This document shows positions 9,695-18,828 of a DNA stretch of 64,000 nucleotides, one piece after another. The DNA lies in the NCBI GenBank assembly GCA_001298545.1, contig LJCX01000027.1, positions 682,001 through 746,000 of the forward strand. Direction: 5' to 3'. The translations under genes and the position numbers were made by a program. Position 1 is the stretch's first letter. Each line of letters begins with the position of its first letter. This DNA comes from Actinobacteria bacterium OV320. Its GTDB lineage: Bacteria > Actinomycetota > Actinomycetes > Streptomycetales > Streptomycetaceae. Below the pieces are notes generated by a model, which saw nothing but the letters and a program-made list of their open reading frames with translations, was not told the origin of the DNA and did not search any database.

Positions 9695-11647
9695 GTGCAG
9701 ATTTCACAGGTTCTGGACAAGGTCGACGCAGGAGACATCGCGTTGCCGGAGTTCCAGCGTGGGTACGTCTGGACGCGTGACCAGGTGCGCGGGTTCTTCC
9801 AGTCCCTCTATCGCGGCTATCCGATCGGGGGGTTCCTTACATGGAGCACCAAGGCGGAGTGCGTTCAGACACGCGGTGAAACCTCGGGCCGCGACGGTAC
9901 GATCCATCTCCTGCTCGACGGCCAGCAGCGCGTCACCACTCTCTACGGCGTCACCCGCGGCCGGGCCCCAAGTTTCTTCGAGGGCAACGCGTCGGCACTT
10001 ACCGGTCTCCACTTCAACCTGCAGACGGAGTCGTTCGAGTTCTACGCTCCGGCGAAGATGAAGGACAACGCGGCCTGGGTGGACGTCACCGCGCTTTTCA
10101 AGGGCGGACTGGCCAGCCAGCTCATGCCCGCAACCCAGTTGGCGAACGGCGACGCCCAACTGCAGGTGGCCTACATCGAACGCCTCAATCGCATCACACA
10201 GATAAGAGACCGCAGCGTCCACATCGATGAGGTGACCGGTGAGGACAAGACCATTGATGTGGTGGTGGAGATCTTCAACCGGGTCAATTCGGGTGGCACA
10301 AAGCTCTCCAAGGGTGACCTGGCGCTGGCCGCGATCTGTGCGGCCTGGCCCGCCGCCCGGCCCACCATGAACCAGGCTCTTGCAGACTGGTCGGCCGCCG
10401 GTTTCGGCTTCAAACTCGACTGGCTTCTGCGCAATGTCAATGCAGTCGTCACCGGCGAAGCACAGTTCTCGAAGCTGGCTGACGTGCCCGTTGCGACCTT
10501 CCAGTCAGGGCTCGCCCAGACCATCGACTCCGTCGCCCATCTGCTCAACGCGCTAGGCGGGCGTCTGGGACTCGACCACGGCGCTGTCCTCAGTGGTCGC
10601 GGTGCCTTCCCGGTGATGAGTCGACTGCTCCATCGTCACGGCGGCTCATTCCCCGACGCCATGACGCGTGACCGCCTCTTCTACTGGTATGTGCACAGCT
10701 TTCTCTGGGGTCGGCACGCGGGTGCCACGGAAACGGTCCTCAATCAGGACCTGCAGGCTCTCGACGACGACGGAGTCAACCAGTTGATCAGCGTGCTGCG
10801 ACGCAGCCGCGGCGGCCATCTCGAAGTGGGAGCCGACGACTTCGTCGGCTCCACGATGGGATCCCGCTTCTACCCTCTGCTGTACATGCTGACCCGGGTC
10901 TACGGCGCGGAGGACTTCGTCAGCGGCGTCCCTCTCAAGGACGGGATGCTGGGGCGGCTCAGCTCGCTCCAGGTGCACCACATCTTCCCCAAGGCGCTGC
11001 TCCACAAGCACAACTACAGCCGGGCCGAGGTCAATGCCGTGGCCAATTTCTGCTTCCTCACCCAGGACAGCAATCTCAAGATCGGGGCCAAGGAGCCGGC
11101 CGAGTACCTCGAGGAAATCGAGTCGCGCATGCCGGGGGCGCTGGCATCTCAATGGATCCCCATGGACCGCGACCTGTGGAAGGTGTCGAACTACCCCGAT
11201 TTTCTCGCCGCCCGCCGCGACCTCTTGGCACGCGCCGCGAACGAGTTCCTCCGTGGGCTGCACGACGGCCCGTCTCCTGTGGCCCTCACGGATGGCCGTC
11301 CAGCCCTGACCACATCCTCTTCCGCCGTCGCGCCCGGCATGGTGAAGGCCGACAGTGCAACTGACGAAGTCCCCGGCCTCCGACAGCTGTTGTCCGAGGT
11401 GCGCGAGGCCGACCTGGCCGAGCCAGAACTCGACAGCGAGGTCTGCGACCCTCGCACCGGGGCTGCCGTCACCGTGGCAGCCGCATTCTGGCCGCACGGG
11501 CTACGGGCGGAAGGCGGCGTGCCTGTCGTGCTGGCACCTGACGCCTCTGAGGAAGAGCAGTCCGCACTCGAAGCCGCCGACTACCGCATCTTCCACAGTC
11601 CGGCCGCGCTGCATGGCTACCTCCACAATCTGCGTATCGAGCAGTGA
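9695..11647 (+). CDS. GmrSD-type DUF262/DUF1524 nuclease
   Basis: A 650-aa protein. The N-terminal DUF262 (ParB/sulfiredoxin-like) domain starts at residue 1 with SQVLDKVDAGDIALPEFQRG and carries the nucleotide-binding motif DGQQR at 75-79. A DUF1524 His-Me finger nuclease follows, with LQVHHIFPKALL (H428/H429) and an N-rich FCFLTQDSNLKIG. This is the architecture of type IV GmrSD enzymes that cut glucosylated-hydroxymethylcytosine phage DNA, and of BrxU and similar defence proteins. About 110 residues at the C-terminus (from about 540) are an unrecognised extension. GTG 9695 is chosen because family members begin exactly at this motif. Target modification is unknown. Confidence 0.88.
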   Translation: MQISQVLDKVDAGDIALPEFQRGYVWTRDQVRGFFQSLYRGYPIGGFLTWSTKAECVQTRGETSGRDGTIHLLLDGQQRVTTLYGVTRGRAPSFFEGNASALTGLHFNLQTESFEFYAPAKMKDNAAWVDVTALFKGGLASQLMPATQLANGDAQLQVAYIERLNRITQIRDRSVHIDEVTGEDKTIDVVVEIFNRVNSGGTKLSKGDLALAAICAAWPAARPTMNQALADWSAAGFGFKLDWLLRNVNAVVTGEAQFSKLADVPVATFQSGLAQTIDSVAHLLNALGGRLGLDHGAVLSGRGAFPVMSRLLHRHGGSFPDAMTRDRLFYWYVHSFLWGRHAGATETVLNQDLQALDDDGVNQLISVLRRSRGGHLEVGADDFVGSTMGSRFYPLLYMLTRVYGAEDFVSGVPLKDGMLGRLSSLQVHHIFPKALLHKHNYSRAEVNAVANFCFLTQDSNLKIGAKEPAEYLEEIESRMPGALASQWIPMDRDLWKVSNYPDFLAARRDLLARAANEFLRGLHDGPSPVALTDGRPALTTSSSAVAPGMVKADSATDEVPGLRQLLSEVREADLAEPELDSEVCDPRTGAAVTVAAAFWPHGLRAEGGVPVVLAPDASEEEQSALEAADYRIFHSPAALHGYLHNLRIEQ

Positions 11648-11806
11648 GTGTGACGGTCTGCAGCCCCTCGGTGAGCGTGGTGCCATAGGGAGAGCGATGA
11701 CCGCAGGCCGCGGATTCCGGGTGTACGGACCTGAGAGTTTCTGGCCGCATGCCGGGGCCCTCGTCCTCCGGCAAGAAGCCGCACGGTCCTGATCAAGCCG
11801 CTGCTC

Positions 11807-13699
11807 CTACCCCTTCTGCTCCACCCGCACCCAGTCCACCTCCGCCTGCACTCCCCCGCCTGCGATCCGGTCCACGCTCGACTGCGGCAGGCCCCAGTAC
11901 GGGGTCGTGGCCTGGTTCCAGCCGGCCGGGTAGGCGCCGCCGAGGGCGAGGTTGAGGATCACGTACTGGTTGTGGCCGTAGACCCATTGGCCTCGGGTGG
12001 ACTCCAGCTTGTTGCGGGTCGTCTCCTGGACGAGACGGTCGTCGACGTAGAAGCGCATGCCGGTCGGCGTCCACTCCACGGCGTACGTGTGCCAGGCGTC
12101 CGCCCGGCCGCCGTTCGGGTAGGTCTGGCGGGCACCGATGTTGCCGTCCGCGGAGTAGCCGGGGCCGTGCAGGGCGGAGCTGGTCCAGTCGGCGTAGCCG
12201 ATGTTCTCCATGATGTCGGTCTCGCCGGAGGCGGGCCAGGACACGGCAGGGTCGTCGACATTGCTGCCCAACAGCCAGAAGGCGGGCCAGAATCCGTCGC
12301 CGACAGGCAGCTTCATCCGGGCGCCGACCCGGCCGTAGGTGAAGTCGAACCGGGTGTTGGTGTCCACGCGGCCGGAGGTGAAGTCGTAGGTGCCGCCGCC
12401 CGCCTGGGTGCAGCCCTTGCAGTACTTGGCCCGCAGGACCAGGGCGCCGTTCTCGGTGCGGAGGTTCTCGGTCGAGTCGACGTACGCCTGCGCCTCTCCG
12501 TTGACGGAGCCCATCTCCGTCCCGGTGCGTACGACACGCCACTTGGAGCGGTCGAGGGAGGCGGTGGTGAAGTCGTCGAAGAACGTCGTCCGGTAGGTGC
12601 CCTGTTGCTCGCCGGGGAGGACGGGATAGGCGGCCAAGGCGCTGCCGCCGGTGCCCCAGACCTCGAACTCGTAGAGGGAGTAGCCGAACTGCGCGGTGGC
12701 GGGGGCCGGGTTGTAGAAGGAGCGGCGTTCCTTGCCGAGCATCCGGACGTAGCGCCCGGTCGCCGGCTGGGGCAGTCGCACGCTGTCGTGCACGCCGACC
12801 GCCTCGGACGGGGATTTCACGTTCGCCCGGCGCGTGGCGACCTCGGCGGGGGACGGCTGGTACACGGTTCGCCAGGTGCGGTTGTCGTCGGAGACCTGGA
12901 GTTGGTAGTCGACGGCGTAGGCCGCCTCCCAGTACAGGTCGACCGTGTCGATCGTCGACGTCGCGCCGAGGTCGACACCGACCCAGCGGTCCGCGTTCCA
13001 GTCGCTCGACCAACGGGTGGCGTCGTCCTTCAGGTTGGCCGGGTGGCCGCCGTCCGTGACGAACGCCGGTGAGTTTCCCGCGTGTTGGTAGTAGTTCGTG
13101 TAGGCGGGGTGGTTCAGGGCCAGGTTGGAACGCGCGGTGGAGGCGGAGGCCGGTTCGCCGCCGTAGACCTTGAGGGAGTAGAGCGAGTAGCCGTACGGCG
13201 TGGCGCGTTCCAGGCCGCGCAGGCGGAGGTACCGGCCCGTCGCCTCCTGGGGATAGGTGTGCGCGGTGACCGTGCCTCCGGTGCCCGCGGTCTCCGTGTA
13301 GAAGGGCGTCCAGTCGGTGCCGTTCCTCGACACCTCCAGGACGTAGCGCTTGCCGTAGGCGGCCTCCCAGTCCAGGACGACCCGGTCGACCCTAAGGGTC
13401 GTGCCGAGATCGAGGCGGATCCAGGCGTCGTCGGCGAAGTTGCTGGACCAGCGGGTGGCGGCGTTGCCGTCGAAGGCGAGGCCGGGGGCGGTACCGCCGT
13501 TCTCAGCTCCGGAGGCGGTGACGGCCGCCGGGCTCGCGGCGTACGCGGCTGCGGCGCGGTCGGCGTCCCAGGCGGGTGCGTCGGCGGCGGGCGCGGCGGC
13601 CGCGACCGGCGCCCCGAGGGCGGGTCCCGCGCCCAGCAGGGCCAGGGCGGCGACGGCGGTCAGGAGGATGCGGGGAGTGCGAGCGGTGCGTGATGACAT
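11807..13699 (-). CDS. Secreted GH16 beta-glucanase with two F5/8 type C (discoidin) domains
   Basis: A 630-aa exported protein. A Sec signal peptide covers residues 1 to about 36 (RILLTAVAALALLGAG, then ALGAPVAAAA). Two discoidin-like carbohydrate-binding domains follow, at about 50-180 (NAATRWSSNFADDAWIRLDLG) and 190-345 (DATRWSSDWNADRWVGVDLG). The GH16 catalytic domain is at about 375-628 with the ExDxxE motif in GETDIMENIGY, giving nucleophile E493 and acid/base E498. GH16 of this type usually cleaves beta-1,3-glucan (laminarin) internally. The nearby GH1, GH55 and ABC importer fit that substrate. The binding domains are N-terminal, the reverse of the commoner order. Confidence 0.92.
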   Translation of the reverse strand: MSSRTARTPRILLTAVAALALLGAGPALGAPVAAAAPAADAPAWDADRAAAAYAASPAAVTASGAENGGTAPGLAFDGNAATRWSSNFADDAWIRLDLGTTLRVDRVVLDWEAAYGKRYVLEVSRNGTDWTPFYTETAGTGGTVTAHTYPQEATGRYLRLRGLERATPYGYSLYSLKVYGGEPASASTARSNLALNHPAYTNYYQHAGNSPAFVTDGGHPANLKDDATRWSSDWNADRWVGVDLGATSTIDTVDLYWEAAYAVDYQLQVSDDNRTWRTVYQPSPAEVATRRANVKSPSEAVGVHDSVRLPQPATGRYVRMLGKERRSFYNPAPATAQFGYSLYEFEVWGTGGSALAAYPVLPGEQQGTYRTTFFDDFTTASLDRSKWRVVRTGTEMGSVNGEAQAYVDSTENLRTENGALVLRAKYCKGCTQAGGGTYDFTSGRVDTNTRFDFTYGRVGARMKLPVGDGFWPAFWLLGSNVDDPAVSWPASGETDIMENIGYADWTSSALHGPGYSADGNIGARQTYPNGGRADAWHTYAVEWTPTGMRFYVDDRLVQETTRNKLESTRGQWVYGHNQYVILNLALGGAYPAGWNQATTPYWGLPQSSVDRIAGGGVQAEVDWVRVEQKG

Positions 13700-14037
13700 G
13701 CGGCTCTCCTCGGTGACAGACGGTTTCCTCGGTAGAAGTCAGGTCTCCTCGGTGGACGACAGGTGGCAGGAGCGCCGCCCGGACTGTCGTGCTCATGACA
13801 CTCAGGGACCCGGGGCGTGGCGGGGGGGGGCCCCCCCCCCCCCCCCCCCCCCGGCCCCCCCCCCCCCCCGGGCCCCCCCCCCCCCCCCCCCCGCGCGTCT
13901 CCCATGCTCCCGCAGGGGCGGCCCGCCGCGCTCATCCTTGCGGGGAGCGCCGCCCGGACGGCCGTGCGCAGGACCGCGGGGCCCGGGGGCGTGGCGGGCG
14001 CCCGCCCCCCCCCCCGCGCTCGCCGTGCCCCGCGCCC
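13700..14037. other. Intergenic region with suspect sequence between GH16 and GH1 genes
   Basis: No gene is supported in this 338-bp gap. It must hold the GH16 promoter (leftward) and the end of the GH1 operon. A 13-base block GCGCCGCCCGGAC occurs near 13771 and again near 13948, and GGCGTGGCGGG also recurs in both copies, so the segment may be a partly duplicated or mis-assembled hairpin terminator. The middle is a G/C homopolymer tract. Open frames crossing the tract encode only Pro/Gly runs and are rejected. Confidence 0.6.
13822..13892. repeat. Long G and C homopolymer tract, probable assembly artefact
   Basis: A run of 9 G is followed by about 22 C, GG, 15 C, GGG and 20 C. A shorter run of C lies near 14004-14015. 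Such runs are rare in Streptomyces DNA and typical of failed sequencing through strong GC hairpins. The base count here is unreliable. Confidence 0.8.
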
Positions 14038-15425
<1,388 letters not shown>

Positions 15426-15429
<4 letters not shown>

Positions 15430-16283
15430 TTCACGGCTCCGGCCGTCAGTCCGGCGACGAGATAGCGCTGGAGCAGCAGGAAGCCGGCCACCACCGGCAC
15501 ACTGACCACCAGCGAGGCGGCCATGATCTGGTTCCAGTACACGTCGTTGAGGGTGGAGTAGCCCTGGAGTCCGACGGCGAGCGTGCGGGTGGTGTCGTTG
15601 GTCATGACGGAGGCGAACAGCACCTCGCCCCAGGCGGTCATGAAGGCGTAGACGGCGACCGCCACGATGCCGGGGATCGCGGCCGGTACGACGATCCGGA
15701 AGAGCGCGCCGAGCGGACCGCAGCCGTCCACCAGCGCCGCCTCGTCGAGGTCGCGCGGCACCGAGTCGAAGTAACCGATCAGCATCCAGATGGAGAAGGG
15801 GAGGGAGAAGGTCAGATACGTCAGGATCAGGCCGCCGCGCGAGCCGAACAGCGCGATGCCGGTGGTGTTGCCGATGTTGACGTAGAGCAGGAACAGCGGG
15901 AGGAGGAAGAGGATGCCGGGAAACATCTGCGTCGACAGCACGGTGACCGTGAAGACCCGTTTCCCACGGAAGTCGTAACGGCTTACCGCGTAGGCGCTGA
16001 ACACGGCGATCACCACGGAGCAGACCGTGGCCGCGCCCGCCACCACCAGCGAGTTCACGAAGTACCTGGCCAGCGGGACCGTCGACCAGATGTCGATGTA
16101 CGGGCGGATCGTCAGACCGCTGGGCAGCCAGCGGAACTTGCCCGTGACGTCGGCAAGCGGCTTCAGGGAGCTGGAGACCATCACGTACACAGGCAACAGC
16201 ACGAAACCGGTGAGCAGGGTGAGGAAGATCCGCCGGGACCAGAGGAACGAACGCGGTGGTGCCATGGGGGAGTCAGCGCGCAT
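15426..16283 (-). CDS. Carbohydrate ABC transporter permease, MalG type
   Basis: An inner-membrane permease of about 285 aa with six predicted helices (for example [20 protein letters not shown] near the N-terminus). The EAA loop is [20 protein letters not shown], which docks to the ATPase. The start is set at ATG 16283 because GGAGGG sits 6 bases before it; the frame is open further upstream. It overlaps the preceding permease by 11 bases and the GH1 gene by 4. No ATPase gene is present, as is usual in Streptomyces, where a shared MsiK-type ATPase serves many sugar importers. Confidence 0.93.
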
Positions 16284-17268
16284 GTGAAGCCCTCCGTCCG
16301 CGCGAGGTGACCGCCAGGTAGACACCCGTCACGGCCAGCAGGAAGAGCAGCAGCAGGACCGACATCGCCGAACCCGTGCCGAAGTTCCAGGTCACGAAGG
16401 AGGCCTGGTAGATGTGGACCGAGATGAGGTCCGCGGCCTCCGGGGCGGCCCTGCCGAACAGGACGAACGGCGTGTTGAAGTCGTTGAAGGTCCACAGGAA
16501 CAGGACGAGGAGCAGGACCTGGTTGACCGCGCCCAGGGACGGAAGGGTGATGCGGCGGATCTGCTGCCACCTGCCCGCGCCGTCCAGTGCGGCCGCCTCG
16601 TACAGCTCGCCGGGAATGTTCTGGAGGCCGGCCATCACGATGAGGAAGGCGAACGGCCAGCCCTTCCACACCGACACGGTGAGCAACGCGTAGAAACTGT
16701 TGTCGCCGATCAGCCAGAAGGAGGGCTTGTCGGTGAGGTGCAGCTGGTCGTGCAGGACATGGTTCACCAGGCCGTTGTCGTGCTGGAACATGAAGACCCA
16801 GGTGATCACGGCCGCGTAGACCGGCAGGGCGTAGGGCACCAGGAAGAGCGCTCTCAGCAGCCCCCGGCCGCGGAAGGTGTCCTGCATGAAGATCGCCGCC
16901 GCGGTGCCGATGAGCCAGCACAGCCCCACCGAGAGCAGGGTGAAGCCGACGGTGACGAGGAACGAGTGCAGCAGGGCCTCGCCGACCGGGGCGTCGAAGT
17001 CCACCGACACCTTGTAGTTGTCGAGGCCGGACCAGGGCGCCGTGCCCCAGTCACGGATGTAGAACTGGGTGAGCTCCTTGAAACTCATCACGATGCCGAT
17101 CACCATCGGCACCAGATGGACGAGGAGTTCGAGCACCAGGGCGGGCAGGAGCAGCAGGTAGGGCAGTCCGATGCGGCGGATCCGGCCGGGACGCGGGCGC
17201 GGGGCCCGCTCGGATCCAGGATCGGTCCGAGGCTTTTCGACCTCGGCTGTGGTGGTCATCTGGCTCAC
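16273..17268 (-). CDS. Carbohydrate ABC transporter permease, MalF type
   Basis: A 331-aa integral membrane protein. A charged, disordered N-terminus of about 30 residues precedes the first helix (GLPYLLLLPALVLELLVHLVPM). The EAA loop is EAAALDGAGRWQQIRRITLP near residue 240. It pairs with the MalG-type permease encoded next. It starts 10 bases after the solute-binding protein gene ends. Together the two form the membrane channel of the sugar importer. Substrate cannot be read from the permease, and the beta-glucan assignment comes from the adjacent glycosidases. Confidence 0.93.
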   Translation of the reverse strand: MSQMTTTAEVEKPRTDPGSERAPRPRPGRIRRIGLPYLLLLPALVLELLVHLVPMVIGIVMSFKELTQFYIRDWGTAPWSGLDNYKVSVDFDAPVGEALLHSFLVTVGFTLLSVGLCWLIGTAAAIFMQDTFRGRGLLRALFLVPYALPVYAAVITWVFMFQHDNGLVNHVLHDQLHLTDKPSFWLIGDNSFYALLTVSVWKGWPFAFLIVMAGLQNIPGELYEAAALDGAGRWQQIRRITLPSLGAVNQVLLLVLFLWTFNDFNTPFVLFGRAAPEAADLISVHIYQASFVTWNFGTGSAMSVLLLLFLLAVTGVYLAVTSRGRRASHAR

Positions 17269-17278
17269 TTCGTCCGGC

Positions 17279-18598
17279 TCACTTCGTCGGCATCTGCTGC
17301 TGGGCCTTGGCGAGCTTGGCCTTCACCGACTCGGTGGTCACCGCACGGCCGGCCGCCGCGTCGGCGAACAGCTCCTTGACGGCCGTACCGATCACCGTCT
17401 CGAACTGCGACTCGTCGGCGACCTGCGGCAGCGCTGCGGCGCTCTTGGCGAGGGTGTCCTTCAGGACCGCGTTCGCGGGGGAGTTGAACCCGGGGTCCGA
17501 CTGGGCGGAGGCGACCGGCGGGATGGTGCTGTACGCCTTGTTGAGGATCTTCTGCTCTTCGTCGCCGGTCATGAACTTCACGAACTCGGTGGCGCCCTCG
17601 AGGTTGTCGGTGTTCTTGAAGACCGCCAGGTTGATACCCGCGACCATCGAGTTGACCTGGGCGCCGGGGCCGGGGGTGCCGGACTGCACGGGCACCGGGG
17701 CGATGCCGTACTTGTCCTCGCTCATGCCCTGGGACTTGAGGTTGGCGGACGCGGTCTGCCACAGCAGCATCGCCGTCTTCCCCTTGGCGAAGTCGCTCAC
17801 GGACTGGTTCTGCGCGTACTCGGCGTTGCCCTGCGGGATGGCCTTGTCCTTCGCCATCAGGTCGACGTACTGCTTGACCGCCGAGACCGCACCGTCCGAC
17901 GTGAAGTCGGGCTTTCCGTCGGCGGTGAAGAAGTCGGCGCCGTGCTGCTTGGCGAAGACGAAGACGTGATGGACGTTTTCCGAGACGTTCGCGCCCTCGG
18001 CGCCCAGGACCTGCTTGCCCTTCGCCTGGATCTTCTTGCCGTCGGCCACCAACTCGGCCCAGGTGGCGGGCGGTTGGGCTATGCCCGCGTCGGCGAAGAT
18101 CTGCTTGTTGTAGTACAGGGCGTAGGCCATCGAGTACAGCGGCACCGCGGCCGGGTCCTTGCCCTGCGCCCCGGTCGAGCCGAGCGCAGACTCGACGAAA
18201 CGGTTTCTGCCGCCGATCTTCGCGAGGTTCGCCTCGTCCCAGGGCAGCAGCGCGCCCGTCGCCTGGAGCGAGGCCGACCAGGTGTTTCCGATGTTGAGGA
18301 CGTCGGGGCCCTGGCCGGACGTGGTCGCCGTGAGGATCCGGTTGAGCAGGTCCGACCAGGGGACGACCTCCAGCTTCACCTTGATCCCGGTCTGCTTCTC
18401 GAACTTGTCGAGTTCCGGCTGGAGGACCTTCTTGTCCACCTCGATGCTCGCGCCCTGGTTCGAGGCCCAGTACGTGAGGGTCTTCGGCGAGTCGTTGGAG
18501 CCTTCGCCGTCCGTCGAGGTGCCGCCGCCACAGGCCGTGGCCGCGAGGGCGAGTGACATGACGACGGCGCCTGTGGCCGCGGCTCGGATGGTGCGCAT
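17279..18598 (-). CDS. Sugar ABC transporter solute-binding lipoprotein
   Basis: A 439-aa extracellular binding protein of the cluster B (MalE-like) type. The lipobox LAATAC places the lipidated cysteine at C23, followed by a Gly/Ser/Asp linker. Family features include TLTYWASNQGASIEV at the mature start, WSDLLNRILTATTSGQGPDVLNIGNTW and FMTGDEEQKILN. It captures the oligosaccharide outside the membrane and delivers it to the two permeases. It is the first gene of a four-gene operon (binding protein, two permeases, GH1). Its upstream region holds a LacI-type palindrome and an A/T-rich element. Confidence 0.94.
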   Translation of the reverse strand: MRTIRAAATGAVVMSLALAATACGGGTSTDGEGSNDSPKTLTYWASNQGASIEVDKKVLQPELDKFEKQTGIKVKLEVVPWSDLLNRILTATTSGQGPDVLNIGNTWSASLQATGALLPWDEANLAKIGGRNRFVESALGSTGAQGKDPAAVPLYSMAYALYYNKQIFADAGIAQPPATWAELVADGKKIQAKGKQVLGAEGANVSENVHHVFVFAKQHGADFFTADGKPDFTSDGAVSAVKQYVDLMAKDKAIPQGNAEYAQNQSVSDFAKGKTAMLLWQTASANLKSQGMSEDKYGIAPVPVQSGTPGPGAQVNSMVAGINLAVFKNTDNLEGATEFVKFMTGDEEQKILNKAYSTIPPVASAQSDPGFNSPANAVLKDTLAKSAAALPQVADESQFETVIGTAVKELFADAAAGRAVTTESVKAKLAKAQQQMPTK

Positions 18599-18622
18599 GG
18601 GTCGGCTCCCGGTGTCATCAGG

Positions 18623-18647
18623 ACTTAATTTAGGACGTGAGTTAAAC
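18623..18647. promoter_or_regulatory. A/T-rich candidate operator or promoter upstream of the sugar-binding protein gene
   Basis: The stretch ACTTAATTTAGG...GTGAGTTAAAC begins 25 bases before the binding-protein start. It is strongly A/T rich in an otherwise GC-rich region and has TTAA on both sides. It could be a regulator site (for example ROK type) or part of the leftward promoter. No regulator gene is nearby, so this is a position of interest rather than a firm call. Confidence 0.35.
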
Positions 18648-18746
18648 CTCGGAAAGGGGCCGCGTCAAGTGTTCCGGCACAGTCCGGGGAACTCCGGTCC
18701 CACCACTTGACGCGCACGTTCAGGTAGTTGAAGCATTCAGCGCTGA

Positions 18747-18758
18747 GAGAGCGCTCTC
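18747..18758. promoter_or_regulatory. LacI-family operator palindrome GAGAGCGCTCTC
   Basis: A perfect 12-bp palindrome with the central GCGC typical of LacI-family sites. It resembles the CebR and BglR operators of Streptomyces (TGGGAGCGCTCCCA). It lies in the 230-bp divergent region between the ABC/GH1 operon and the GH55 gene, so one repressor could control both. No lacI-type gene is in the window, so the regulator is encoded elsewhere. Confidence 0.7.
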
Positions 18759-18828
18759 AACCCAGCGACCGTTCACTTCCTTAAATCAGCCGTTCCCTTG
18801 GAGCGGCCTGGACCGAGGAGAGCCGCCC

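Noticed and set aside
7071-9707. Long open frame antisense to the helicase (878 aa)
   Set aside because: It mirrors the helicase gene and begins with low-complexity residues; no family match or ribosome site.
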